64,000 nucleotides of DNA from Rubrivivax sp. (GTDB lineage: Bacteria > Pseudomonadota > Gammaproteobacteria > Burkholderiales > Burkholderiaceae_C), in the NCBI GenBank assembly GCA_022842595.1, contig JALHPF010000022.1, positions 33,940 through 97,939 on the forward strand, in the 5' to 3' direction. Under the pieces are notes generated by a model. That model searched no databases and was not told the origin of the DNA. It saw nothing but the letters and a program-made list of their open reading frames with translations. Shown here piece after piece: positions 24,872-33,686 of the stretch. Numbering within the stretch: the stretch's first letter is position 1; every line of letters begins with the position of its first letter. The position numbers were made by a program, and so were the translations under genes.

Positions 24872-26017
24872 ATGAACGAATCCACTCTGCAGCCACCGCA
24901 GGCTGTACCTGCCGACCCAGACCTTGCCGAACAGGCCCGGCCCGGGCACGGCGTCCCGTCGCAGGACCCCGACTCCGCTGCGCAAGTTGCGCTGGCGCCC
25001 GAGGAGGCCGAGCGCGAGGCCAAGTCGGTGATGACGGGCGGCGGCATGGTGGGCGGTGCGGCACTCGGCGCGGGCATCGGCGTCGCGCTGGGCGGCCCGG
25101 TGGGCGTCGTGGTGGGGGGCACCCTGGGTGCCATCGCCGGCGCCTTGGGTGGCGCCGCTGCTGGCGGGATGGGCAGCCCGCAGGCATCGGCCGCTGCGAG
25201 CGCGGCGCCCGGCGACGCCGTACGCCTGCACATCGAGGACAGCGGCGGCAGTGGCCGGCCGGTGGTGCTGATCCATGGCTGGCCCCTGTCGGCCCAGGCC
25301 TGGGAGCCGCAGGTCTCGGCGCTGCGCGAAGCCGGCTATCGCGTCGTGGCCTATGACCGCCGCGGCTTCGGCCGCTCGGACAAGCCGGCATCGGGTTATG
25401 GCTACGACACGCTGGCCGACGATCTGCAGCGTGTGATGGACCAGTGCGACCTGCAGGATGTGACTCTCGTGGGCTTCTCGATGGGCGGCGGCGAGGTGGC
25501 GCGCTACATCGCACGGCATGGCGAGTCGCGCCTGCACAGCGTGGTGTTCGCCGCAGCCGTGCCACCGTACCTGATGCAGACTGCCGACAACCCCGACGGC
25601 CCGCTCACGCCCGAGAAGGCGCAAGAGAAATCAGCGGCGTTCGAACGGGACCGCGATGCCTACTTCGAACAGTTCACGACGGCCTTCTTCTCGGCCGACG
25701 GTGTGCTGCAGGTCACCGAGGCCCAGCGCCGTGAGGCGATCGTCCTGTGCGAGCAGTCAGCGCAGCATGCGGCCTTGGCTTGCATGGATTCCTTCGCCAC
25801 CACCGACTTTCGCGAAGACTTGAAGAGGGTGACGGTTCCCGTGCTGGTGATCCACGGCGGTTCGGACGCCGTCGTGCCGTTTGAAGGATCGGGGCAGCGC
25901 ACCCACCGCGCCGTGACACACAGCAAGTTGATCACGGTGAGTGGCGCGCCACATGGGCTGAACGTGTCTCACGCGCCGGCATTCAACGACGCCTTGCTGA
26001 CCTTCCTTCTCGATTGA
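24872..26017 (+). CDS. glycine-zipper domain fused to alpha/beta hydrolase
   Basis: A 381-residue two-part protein. Residues 1-50 are polar. Residues 55-100 form a glycine zipper (GGGMVGGAALGAGIG, then GGPVGVVVGGTLGAIAGALG) of the kind found in class II bacteriocin-like and membrane-inserting proteins. From residue 115 a complete alpha/beta hydrolase of the non-haem chloroperoxidase/esterase group follows: VLIHGWPLSAQAW, VGFSMGGGE with the nucleophile Ser, HGGSDAVVP with Asp, and SGAPHGLN with His. The ATG has AAAAGG seven bases upstream, so the fusion starts at a good site. The zipper may tether the hydrolase to a membrane. The substrate is unknown. Confidence 0.87.
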   Translation: MNESTLQPPQAVPADPDLAEQARPGHGVPSQDPDSAAQVALAPEEAEREAKSVMTGGGMVGGAALGAGIGVALGGPVGVVVGGTLGAIAGALGGAAAGGMGSPQASAAASAAPGDAVRLHIEDSGGSGRPVVLIHGWPLSAQAWEPQVSALREAGYRVVAYDRRGFGRSDKPASGYGYDTLADDLQRVMDQCDLQDVTLVGFSMGGGEVARYIARHGESRLHSVVFAAAVPPYLMQTADNPDGPLTPEKAQEKSAAFERDRDAYFEQFTTAFFSADGVLQVTEAQRREAIVLCEQSAQHAALACMDSFATTDFREDLKRVTVPVLVIHGGSDAVVPFEGSGQRTHRAVTHSKLITVSGAPHGLNVSHAPAFNDALLTFLLD

Positions 26018-26063
26018 CACAGAAGGGCCAAGAAGAGCACGCCGACCAGCAGCCAAGGCTCGC

Positions 26064-26345
26064 ATGGCGCTGGTCCGCCTGGGCTTGGCAGACGCAATGC
26101 TCTGGCTGGCGGACCGAGAGGGGCTGTCGCAAATCGTGCGCTACGCACCCGGGTCGCCATTCGAACGGCACGTCCACGGCGGGGGCGAGGAGATCCTGGT
26201 CCTGGACGGTGTGTTCAGCGACGAAGGCGGCGACCACCCCGTGGGCACGTGGCTGCGCAGTCCGCGCTGGAGCCGGCACACGCCGTTCACGGGCGCGGAA
26301 GGTGCCCTGATCTACGTGAAGGTGGGCCATCTCGGCGCTGACTAG
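26064..26345 (+). CDS. ChrR-like cupin protein, short form
   Basis: A 93-residue single cupin. IVRYAPGSPFERHVHGGGEE carries the His-x-His plus Glu metal ligands, and GVFSDEGGDHPVGTWLRSP matches the second cupin motif of ChrR-type anti-sigma factors and anti-oxidant cupins. Full ChrR proteins have about 200 residues and an N-terminal zinc domain; that part is absent, so this may be a natural single-domain form or a truncated copy. No strong ribosome site is seen before the ATG. Confidence 0.68.
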   Translation: MALVRLGLADAMLWLADREGLSQIVRYAPGSPFERHVHGGGEEILVLDGVFSDEGGDHPVGTWLRSPRWSRHTPFTGAEGALIYVKVGHLGAD

Positions 26346-26356
26346 CCGTCGGTCGT

Positions 26357-27778
26357 TCACAGCCAATACTCCCAGGCCCGCGCCAGCCATTCCTTGAGGC
26401 GCAGGCTGAAGGGCCGGCTCTGCCAGCGCTCTAGCGTGATGGCGTCGGATGCCGCGAGATCCTTGTCGAACATCGCCTGCACCTGTTGGCCGAATTCGAC
26501 GCCCAGCACGACGGCGTTCAGCTCGTGGTTGTGCAGGAAGCTTCGCCAGTCGAGATTGGTGGACCCGACGGTGGCCCACACCCCGTCGATCAACGCCGTC
26601 TTCGAGTGCAGGATCACGTCGCGCCGCTCGTAGATCTTGACGCCCGCGCGCAACAGCTGCTCGTAGTAGCCGCGCCCGGCATGAAACACCAGCCAGAAGT
26701 CGGTATTGCTGGGCAGGATCAAGGTCACGTCAACGCCGCGTGCGGCGGCCGCTTTCAGCGCGGCCAGCAGCTGCGGGTCAGGGGCGAAGTAAGCGTTGGT
26801 CAGGTGCACGCTGGTCTCGGCACTGTGGATCGCCGAAAGCAGCGTGGCATAGATCAGGCTGTAGGGTTCCTCGGGCGAACTGCCGATGGCGCGCACCAGC
26901 TGCCGACCCGCGATCTCGGGTTTCGGAAAGAAGTTCTTCGGCGCGAGCGGCTCGCCCTTTTGCGCGGCCCAGGTGGCCAGGAACAGCTTCTGCAGTTCCG
27001 CGACCACCGGCCCCTGCAACTGCAGGTCGGTGTCGCGCCATGCCGGGCTGCCGGCGGGCCGCGCACTCATGCCCTGGCTGGACGAACCGCCGGAATACAC
27101 GCTGCTGAAGTTGATGCCGCCCAGGAAGGCCACGCGTCCGTCGACGATGAGCAACTTGCGGTGGTCACGCTGATTCAGCTCCCACTCCTTCCGCGCCTTC
27201 GCGGGATTCATCGGGTTGAACTCGACGATGCGGATGCCGTTGTCGGTCAGGCGCTTGAAGAAGGCCTTGGGCGTGTCGATGGTGCCGACGCTGTCGCGAA
27301 TGAGGTTGACCTGCACACCCTGCCGCTGCTTGGCGATGAGCGCGTCGGCAAAGCGCCGGCCGACATCGTCGTCGTCGAGGATGTAGGTTTCCATGTGGAT
27401 GTGGTCACGCGCCGCCAGGATGGCGGCCAGCATCGCCTGGTAGGTGGCCGGTCCGTCCTGCAGCAGCAGCACCTGATTGCCCGTGGTCAGCGGGCTGTCG
27501 GTGATCGCTTCCTCACGCGCCAGGTGGCGCTCGAAGATGCCGGTCTTTGGGCTTCCCCCCTTCACGCCCTCGAGGATGGCCTTGCTTTGCGCGGCCGTCA
27601 GCGGGCCGCGTGCGCCTTCCAGTTGCACGCCTTTGCCGTGCGGAATGGCCAGGTCGGGCACGATCGTTGGCAGGCGGCTGCGCACGGCCAGCCCCAGCAG
27701 CACGAGCAGCAACAACAGGGCAACGAAGCCCAGGGCCCATCGATGGCGGCGAAGCATGCGCGATTGCATCGCTGCCAT
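26357..27778 (-). CDS. phospholipase D superfamily cardiolipin synthase-like protein
   Basis: A 473-residue membrane-anchored enzyme. One N-terminal helix (ALGFVALLLLLVLLGLAV) is followed by two PLD halves. The HKD motifs are HRKLLIVDGRVAFLGG and HSKTALIDGVWATVGSTN, both intact. HMETYILDDDDVGRRFADAL is the usual block before the first motif. This architecture is that of bacterial cardiolipin synthases B/C, which join phospholipid head groups at the inner membrane. Starts at M1, M4 or M8 are all possible. It ends close to the convergent cupin gene. Confidence 0.9.
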   Translation of the reverse strand: MAAMQSRMLRRHRWALGFVALLLLLVLLGLAVRSRLPTIVPDLAIPHGKGVQLEGARGPLTAAQSKAILEGVKGGSPKTGIFERHLAREEAITDSPLTTGNQVLLLQDGPATYQAMLAAILAARDHIHMETYILDDDDVGRRFADALIAKQRQGVQVNLIRDSVGTIDTPKAFFKRLTDNGIRIVEFNPMNPAKARKEWELNQRDHRKLLIVDGRVAFLGGINFSSVYSGGSSSQGMSARPAGSPAWRDTDLQLQGPVVAELQKLFLATWAAQKGEPLAPKNFFPKPEIAGRQLVRAIGSSPEEPYSLIYATLLSAIHSAETSVHLTNAYFAPDPQLLAALKAAAARGVDVTLILPSNTDFWLVFHAGRGYYEQLLRAGVKIYERRDVILHSKTALIDGVWATVGSTNLDWRSFLHNHELNAVVLGVEFGQQVQAMFDKDLAASDAITLERWQSRPFSLRLKEWLARAWEYWL

Positions 27779-27848
27779 TCTTGCCTAAGCGCAGCGCGGC
27801 AAGGTCCCTTCGCAGGCGCCGTCTGGCCCGAATGTGCCGCGGCCCCGA

Positions 27849-28685
27849 TTACGCAGAAGACCAGCTTGTCCCTGGCGCCTGAGAGCCCAGAATGCGCCGG
27901 CTCAAGCCATCGGCCCAGGCCGCATAGCCCTCGGCGCTGGGATGGATCCCGTCCTCGGCCATGCCCGTCGTGGTGGTCGTTGCCGGATGCCAGTGCATGC
28001 TGCGCCCGACCTGTTCGATCAGCAGTTGGGCCAGGTTGTGGTTCATCTGCCTTGCCCAGCGGCCCATGAACCAGCGCAGCGGCTGCGGCAGCGCCAGGCA
28101 GGCATGCATCGGGGGCACGGCGCTGTGCACCAGCAAGGCCGGGGCGAAGCGCAGGTCGATCAGCTCGGCCAGGCGGGTCTGCCACCGGGCCCAGTGCAGC
28201 GGCGCGCACAGACCGGTGGCGTCGTTGGCGCCCATCGACAGCACGACCACATCGAAGCGCGCGCAAGGCGCGTCCTGCAGCAGCGTCAGCAGCCCCGGCG
28301 AGTCCAGGCCGTTGGCCGCCAGCACGCACCATTGCACGGTGTGATGCGGGCTCAGGCGCCGCACGAGCTGGCCGCACAGCGCCTGGTCCTGCGTGGGGGC
28401 ACCCACGCCTGCGGCACCCGAGTCGCCGGCAACCAGCAGGCGGATCAACGGGCCACAGCCGGCAATGCCGGCGCGCAGTCCTGGCGGCTCCGGCATGCGC
28501 GGCGTGACGCGCCGCACGTGCCGGGCCTGCAGCCAGAGCAGCGGCCCCAGCAGCCACAACAATGGCAGCCGCTGCCAGCGGGCCCCGATCGACGCACCCC
28601 CCGGCCCGCCATCGTGTCGATGCCTGCGTTGGTCGCGGCCGCTCGTGCGGCCAGGCGTGTGGCAAATCGTGTCTGCTGCTTGCAT
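27849..28685 (-). CDS. SGNH/GDSL hydrolase
   Basis: A protein of about 278 residues. A hydrophobic segment near residue 40 (LPLLWLLGPLLWLQA) probably anchors it in the inner membrane. The SGNH blocks are LLVAGDSGAAGVG (catalytic Ser), SMGANDATG (Asn) and AEDGIHPSAEGYAAWA (Asp and His of the DGIHPS block), so the active site is complete. It is likely an esterase or lipase acting on acyl groups. I chose the ATG at 28685; the frame is open further upstream without conserved sequence. It is transcribed away from the gene at 28994. Confidence 0.86.
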   Translation of the reverse strand: MQAADTICHTPGRTSGRDQRRHRHDGGPGGASIGARWQRLPLLWLLGPLLWLQARHVRRVTPRMPEPPGLRAGIAGCGPLIRLLVAGDSGAAGVGAPTQDQALCGQLVRRLSPHHTVQWCVLAANGLDSPGLLTLLQDAPCARFDVVVLSMGANDATGLCAPLHWARWQTRLAELIDLRFAPALLVHSAVPPMHACLALPQPLRWFMGRWARQMNHNLAQLLIEQVGRSMHWHPATTTTTGMAEDGIHPSAEGYAAWADGLSRRILGSQAPGTSWSSA

Positions 28686-28838
28686 CGGTCCTGTCTCGTG
28701 GGTCGATCGTCGGTAAGCCTGCTCAAGCGCCTGCGCGCTTGCACGCTGCGGGATCGTCAGTACCGTAGAGGCAGACTGCGGCGCTGTCGGTACGTTCTCG
28801 AACGCATCGGAATGCTTTGCCACCCTTTGTGCGCAGGG

Positions 28839-28856
28839 TTCGGAACCGCACAGACG
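28839..28856 (+). promoter_or_regulatory. copy C of recurrent motif, upstream of 28994 gene
   Basis: TTCGGAACCGCACAGACG lies 137 bases before the GTG start at 28994, a spacing close to the 133 bases seen before the PRC-barrel gene. The core GCACAAA also occurs on the opposite strand at 28826-28832, facing the SGNH hydrolase gene. Confidence 0.5.
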
Positions 28857-28993
28857 AAGGGTTCGTCGGGCTCCAGATTGCACGTTCGAAGCAGAGCCGA
28901 AGCCGGGACTCGACGGCTCGGCTCGGTGATGCCGGCGCGCGACGGACGACGTCGGGCCCAGAGTCCGAAACAAGCTCGTTTCCAGGAGATGCC

Positions 28994-29629
28994 GTGATCA
29001 AGAAGTCGGGTGGGCAGCATGCCGTGTCGGCAAACAATCCCTGCCCGTTCCTGCGTGCACTGGTGGCAGCGGGCCGGTTGGCCGATGACCGGGAACCGCT
29101 TGCAAAGGTGGCGGCTGTCGTTGCGACCATCGCCCGCGCGGGCGACGGTCGCCCCGTGCTGCCGCGAACGGCGGTCTTCGCCATTGCCTCGGTGGCCAAC
29201 GGGCTGGGTCCCCTGTCTCTGGCCCAAACGCAGTGGCACGGCCTGCAGCTGAACGCGTTGCGGGGCGGGCCGCTCGACAAGAAGGGCGCGGGTTCCGGGA
29301 TCCTGGACGCGCGAGGTGCCGTCGATGCCAAGGAACTGTCGAGGCTGCGGGGCTTTGCCAGGTTGAAGCCAGGCGCCGATGGCTCGTCGGAGCTCGGCCT
29401 GGGACTGGCCGAACTGCGCGCCTACATGGACGCCAACTTTGCGCGCGCCGCAGGACGCCGGCGAATGATCGATCGGACGCTGATGATCGGCGAGTGGCCC
29501 GTGTTGCTGAAGGTCATGGGCAAGGAAGGTCCGGGCGGCCGGTATCTGGGCCTTCAAGACGTCATCGACCTCTTCAGGAAGCGCATCCTCCCGGAGCGCA
29601 TGAACCAGCGTCTGTGTGCCGGAAGGTAA
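28994..29629 (+). CDS. conserved-looking protein with PCP motif, function unknown
   Basis: A 211-residue protein started at a GTG with CAGGAG five bases upstream. It has no signal peptide or membrane helix. Near the N-terminus it reads NNPCPFLRALVAAGRL, which resembles the Pro-Cys-Pro haem-thiolate motif of chloroperoxidase/peroxygenase-type enzymes. Later blocks are ILDARGAVDAKELSRLRGF and ELGLGLAELRAYMDANFARA. The similarity is motif-level only and the acid-base residues of such enzymes cannot be placed, so I give no name. The gene has its own copy of the recurrent motif upstream and is transcribed alone. Confidence 0.72.
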   Translation: MIKKSGGQHAVSANNPCPFLRALVAAGRLADDREPLAKVAAVVATIARAGDGRPVLPRTAVFAIASVANGLGPLSLAQTQWHGLQLNALRGGPLDKKGAGSGILDARGAVDAKELSRLRGFARLKPGADGSSELGLGLAELRAYMDANFARAAGRRRMIDRTLMIGEWPVLLKVMGKEGPGGRYLGLQDVIDLFRKRILPERMNQRLCAGR

Positions 29630-29687
29630 GCGCCAAGCCACCGGGCCGGCTCGATCAAGGCGGCGACCGGATCGCATTCGGCCTGGA

Positions 29688-30434
29688 TCAGCGCTGCGGC
29701 ACGGCTTCCGAACCGGACTCGATGAACAGCCGCTTGATCATCGGAAACCGCTCGCGCACCCGGCGCTCCACCTCGGCCATCGCCAACGCCGCATCGGAAG
29801 TCTTCGTCTACGCGTCGAAGTCCAGGTCCATGGTGACCAGCACGTCGTCGGGCCCCACGTACATCGACAGCACGCGGCCGACGTCGCGCACGCCGGGCTG
29901 TGCCAGCGCGATGTCACGCAGGGCGCGCGCGGTCTCCGGGCGGATGCCTTCGCCGATGAGCAGGCTGCGCGACTGCCAGGCGAGCAGACCCGCCACGCCG
30001 GCCAGCAGGATGCCGATCAGCACCGAGGCTGCTCCGTCGAGTGCCGGCATCTGCAGCCAGTGACTGAGCGCGATGCCCACCGCGGCGATGCCCAGGCCCA
30101 CCAGTGCGGCCGAGTCCTCCGCCAGCATGGTGTAGGTGGTCGGGTCCTTGCTGCGGTGCGCGAACTTCCAGAACGGCGTGCCACCGGCCAGCCGCTTGAA
30201 CTGGCGCAGCGCGATGACGAAGCTGATGCTCTCGAAGAGGGCCGCTGCGCCGAGCACCGCGTAGTTCCAGGTGGGGTCGTGCAAGGGCTGCGGATGGCGG
30301 ATGTGCTGCACACCTTCGTAGAACGAAATGCCGCCGCCAAGGCCGAAGATCAGCACGGCCACGATCAGGCTCCAGAAGTACAACTCCTTGCCGTGCCCGA
30401 AAGGGTGTTCGGGCGTGGCGGGGCGCATCACCAT
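29688..30434 (-). pseudogene. decayed cation diffusion facilitator transporter
   Basis: The frame from 30434 begins at HPFGHGKELYFWSLIVAVLI, a segment normally near residue 70 of CDF proteins, so the first two helices with the key metal-site Asp residues are missing. The middle matches CDF helices (DSAALVGLGIAAVGIALSHW, with the second-site Asp). At 29810-29808 a TAG interrupts the cytoplasmic tail after VTMDLDFDA. The same frame then continues with a normal CDF tail (AMAEVERRVRERFPMIKRLF) to a TGA at 29690-29688. Loss of the 5' end and the internal stop both argue for a dead gene. Confidence 0.78.
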
Positions 30435-30445
30435 TGGCCGCTGTG

Positions 30446-30463
30446 TTCGTCAGCGCACCGACG
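30446..30463 (+). promoter_or_regulatory. copy E of recurrent motif, upstream of VOC relic and efflux operon
   Basis: TTCGTCAGCGCACCGACG matches the recurrent motif with two or three changes. It lies 118 bases before the short VOC frame and about 390 before the MFS gene, next to the broken 5' end of the CDF relic. Confidence 0.38.
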
Positions 30464-30581
30464 TCGCAACCGGGCGGAATCAGGCTTGCTCGCACCAGCG
30501 ACATGACGCTGCGAACTGGCCGCACCATCCCTTTGGAGAACCCGTGCCGCCACCCTTCGACTTCGATTCAGCAGGAATCGC

Positions 30582-30824
30582 GTGGCCGACCACCCCAGAA
30601 CGACTTCACATGTCGGGATCTCAGTTGCCGATGTCGAGAAGGCCGCTGAGTTCTACAGCGAGGTCATGGGTGGGTGCTTGATCATGAAGCCGACTGTCGT
30701 CACCGAGGAGCCGGAAACGGCCGGATCATTTCACTTCTGCGTTCAAGACCCCAACGCCGAAGCATGGGTGGAGAAGATCAGCCCGCTCGTTGCTGCCGAG
30801 TGGATGACGGGGCAGCCTTCATGA
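30582..30824 (+). pseudogene. shortened VOC (glyoxalase-fold) protein
   Basis: The frame starts at GTG and gives only 80 residues. HVGISVADVEKAAEFYSEVM is the usual first strand-helix of a VOC protein, and IMKPTVVTEEPETAG continues that module. FHFCVQDPNAEAWVEKI then resembles a strand from the second module, as if the middle were deleted. Full VOC proteins need about 120-150 residues and two modules to build the metal site. It may be dead, or a short remnant still translated upstream of the efflux operon. Confidence 0.6.
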
Positions 30825-30849
30825 TCCGGCTGGAAGCGATGTTTCCGCC

Positions 30850-32514
30850 TTGAAGACCGGCGCCGTCGAGTACGAGTTTCTGCCGCACGAGCAGCCGCTG
30901 ATGGCGGGCTCGCCGGCGACGCCGGCGCATCCGCGGCGTCGAGCCGCTGCTTATGTTCTGATCGGCATCCTGCTGTCGATTACCGCAGGCCTGAGCAACG
31001 GCCTGCTGCTGGCGAACCTGCCGCAGATCCAGGGGGCACTGGGCCTCACCAGCGTGCAGGGATCGTGGCTGGTCACCGCCTATGCCGTCGGCAACGCCAG
31101 CATGGCCATGCTCGTGGTGAAACTGCGCCAGCAGCTGGGCATGCAGCGAACGAGCCGGTTCTTCCTGCTTGGCTTCGTCTTGCTGGCGGGGTTGCAGCTG
31201 CTGTCGCATTCGTACGGATCCGAACTCGCGCTGCGGACGGTGGGGGGCGTGATCGCCGCCGGCTTCGGGCCGCTGGGCATGTTCTACGTAATGCAGGGCC
31301 TGCCCGCGAAGCTTCGAATCTCAGGCATCGTGATCTACATCGGCCTGACCCAGGTGGCGCTGCCACTGGCCCGGTGGATTTCTCCTGCGCTGCTGTTCAA
31401 TGGCGAAATCCAGAACCTTTACGCATTCGAGTTCGGCCTTGCACTGCTGTCCCTCGGCAGCGTCGCCGTACTCCGGCTTCCGCCCGGCATCACCGAGGAC
31501 GTGTTCGAGCGCCTGGATTTCCTCACGTTCGGCCTGCTGACCGCGGGGCTCACCCTGCTGTGCACGGTGCTTGCGCAGGGTCGGATCGTCTGGTGGACCA
31601 CCGAATGGCTGGGCCATGCCACGGCAGGCGCGGTCCTGTTCACGGGCACTGCGCTGCTGATCGAGCACTATCGGGCCAGCCCGCTGCTCAACACGCGCTG
31701 GTTGGGAACGCGTGACATCCTGCGGGTCGTGCTCGCGGCCATGACCCTGCGCGTGCTCCTGTCCGAACAGGCGTTCGGCGCCACCGGCCTGATGGCCGCG
31801 GTCGGCATGGGCGGGGACCAGCTTTTCGCCTACCACGGCGTCCTGACCGCCTGCACGCTGGCCGGGGTGCTGGCCAGTCTGGTCCTGCTGAAGAATGGTG
31901 ACCTGACCCGGCCTGTCGTCATCGCAGTCGCGATCATCGCGGTGGCCGCATTCGCCGACGCCAGCGCCAGCAACCTCACGCGTCCGGCCAACCTGTTCCT
32001 GACCCAGGGCGCGATCGCGTTTGCGGCGGCGCTGTTTCTCGGCCCGACACTGCTGACCGGGCTGGTCCATGCGATCGCCAAGGGGCCGGCCCACCTGGTG
32101 ACGTTCTCGGCCATCTTCAGCATGTCCCAGACCATCGGCGGACTGCTCGGACCGGCTTTCCTCGGCACTTACCAGATCCTGCGGCAGCGGGTTCATTTAC
32201 AGGATCTGGTGAACTCGGTCATGCTGACCGACCCCCAGGTGGCGTTGCGCGTCCAGCAGTTGGGCGGTGCCTACGCCAAGGTCGTGGCCGATCCGGTCCA
32301 GCGACAGGCCCTGGGCGTGCGCCTGCTGGGCCAGCAGCTCACGCGCGAGTCCAATGTGGCGGCCTTCAACGACGTGTTCTTCCTCATCGGTGTGCTCGCC
32401 ACCCTGGCCCTTGTCCTGATCGGTGGCGCCTGGCTCAGCAACCGGGTCAGGGGCATCGATCCGCTGGCCGAACCCATGGCGGTCATCCAGAAGTTGGTCG
32501 CAGGCAAGAAGTGA
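30850..32514 (+). CDS. MFS transporter of tripartite efflux system (DHA2-like)
   Basis: A 554-residue inner-membrane transporter with about fourteen helices. Helix 1 begins AAYVLIGILLSITAGLSNGL and the loop SVQGSWLVTAYAVGNASMAM resembles the EmrB-type motif. There is a long periplasmic insert near residues 430-490 (QQLGGAYAKVVADPVQRQ). It would export toxic organic acids or drugs through the HlyD and NodT partners encoded just downstream. The listed start is a TTG; an ATG at 30901 (MAGSPATP) is an alternative and loses no helix. The stop overlaps the HlyD start (TGATG). Confidence 0.9.
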   Translation: MKTGAVEYEFLPHEQPLMAGSPATPAHPRRRAAAYVLIGILLSITAGLSNGLLLANLPQIQGALGLTSVQGSWLVTAYAVGNASMAMLVVKLRQQLGMQRTSRFFLLGFVLLAGLQLLSHSYGSELALRTVGGVIAAGFGPLGMFYVMQGLPAKLRISGIVIYIGLTQVALPLARWISPALLFNGEIQNLYAFEFGLALLSLGSVAVLRLPPGITEDVFERLDFLTFGLLTAGLTLLCTVLAQGRIVWWTTEWLGHATAGAVLFTGTALLIEHYRASPLLNTRWLGTRDILRVVLAAMTLRVLLSEQAFGATGLMAAVGMGGDQLFAYHGVLTACTLAGVLASLVLLKNGDLTRPVVIAVAIIAVAAFADASASNLTRPANLFLTQGAIAFAAALFLGPTLLTGLVHAIAKGPAHLVTFSAIFSMSQTIGGLLGPAFLGTYQILRQRVHLQDLVNSVMLTDPQVALRVQQLGGAYAKVVADPVQRQALGVRLLGQQLTRESNVAAFNDVFFLIGVLATLALVLIGGAWLSNRVRGIDPLAEPMAVIQKLVAGKK

Positions 32515-33686
32515 TGAATACCCCGTCTGACGAAGCCGCCAACCCACGCGCTGAAGATCCCCCCGAGAACCTGCCGGCGCAGCAGCAGCCGCGACGACGC
32601 GGCTGGGCGCCACCCACCCACGGGCGGCGGCGCACGCTGCTGTTCATCGGCATCCTGCTGGGTGGCGTCTTCCTCGCTCTCTACGCGTGGGGCCTGCCGC
32701 CATTCCGGCGCGATGTGCAGACCACCGACAACGCCTATGTGCGCGGGCCAACCACCACGATCTCGCCGCAGCTCAGTGGCTACGTCACCGAGGTCCTGGT
32801 CCAGGACTTTGCGGCGGCCAAGAAGGGGCAACCGCTGGTCAAGATCGATGACCGGGTCTATCGCCAGCGCGTGGAGCAGGCCCGTGCCAACGTCGCTGCC
32901 CAGATCGCCAACCTCGACAACTCCCAGCAAAGCCAGCAGTCCAGTCTGGCGACGGTGGCCGCGCAGGAGGCCGCGCTCGGCAACGCCCAGGCGCAACTGC
33001 AGCGGGCACAGGCCGACATGCGCCGGGTCAGCGATCTCACCGCGGAGGGCTCGCTGTCCGAACGCGAGCGGGACCAGACCGTGGCAGCGCTGCGGCAGTC
33101 CGAGGCCGCCGTGGCCCAGGCCCGGGCGCAACGAACGATTTCCCAGCAACAGGTGCGCGCCGTCACGGTGGGGCGCAGGGCACTCGAAGCCTCCGTCCAG
33201 AGCTCACGTGCCAGCTTGCAACTTGCGGAGATCGAGCTGTCCAACACCGTGATCAGTGCGCCGCAGGACGGGCGCCTGGGCGAGCTCGGCGTCAGGCTCG
33301 GGCAGTTCGTTTCGGCCGGCTCCCAGCTGTTCGCGCTCGTCCCCAACGACGTGTGGGTCGTTGCCAACTTCAAGGAGGCCCAGACCGCGCGGATCAGGCC
33401 GGGGCAACGGGCCACCTTCACCGTCGATGCCTTGGGCGACGCCGAGCTGGAAGGCATCGTGCGTGAGCTTTCACCGGCAGCGGGCAGCGAGTTTGCGGTG
33501 ATCAAGCCCGAAAACGCCACCGGAAACTTCGTCAAGGTGCCGCAACGAATTGCCGTCCGGATCGACGTGAAGCCCGGCCAGCCAGGCGCCGACCGGCTGC
33601 GTCCAGGCGTTTCCGTGGTCGTTTCGGTCGACACGGGTGATGCTTCGTCAGTGCAAGCTCCGCAACCTGTCCGAAGCCCACCATGA
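32514..33686 (+). CDS. HlyD/EmrA-type membrane fusion protein
   Basis: A 390-residue periplasmic adaptor. One N-terminal helix (TLLFIGILLGGVFLALYAW) is followed by DVQTTDNAYVRGPTTTISPQ, the hallmark of EmrA proteins. A lipoyl half-motif, a long coiled-coil hairpin (about residues 110-235, rich in Gln and Ala) and a beta-barrel domain follow (VISAPQDGRLGELGVRLGQF). It bridges the MFS pump and the outer-membrane channel. The ATG shares one base with the stop of the MFS gene, and its own stop overlaps the NodT start (ATGA), so the three genes form one coupled operon. Confidence 0.93.
   Translation: MNTPSDEAANPRAEDPPENLPAQQQPRRRGWAPPTHGRRRTLLFIGILLGGVFLALYAWGLPPFRRDVQTTDNAYVRGPTTTISPQLSGYVTEVLVQDFAAAKKGQPLVKIDDRVYRQRVEQARANVAAQIANLDNSQQSQQSSLATVAAQEAALGNAQAQLQRAQADMRRVSDLTAEGSLSERERDQTVAALRQSEAAVAQARAQRTISQQQVRAVTVGRRALEASVQSSRASLQLAEIELSNTVISAPQDGRLGELGVRLGQFVSAGSQLFALVPNDVWVVANFKEAQTARIRPGQRATFTVDALGDAELEGIVRELSPAAGSEFAVIKPENATGNFVKVPQRIAVRIDVKPGQPGADRLRPGVSVVVSVDTGDASSVQAPQPVRSPP

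Noticed and set aside
23217..25565. 782-codon minus-strand frame
   Set aside because: It is antisense to the dehydrogenase and the hydrolase fusion, both with clear motifs and signals; Arg/Pro-rich text without domains.
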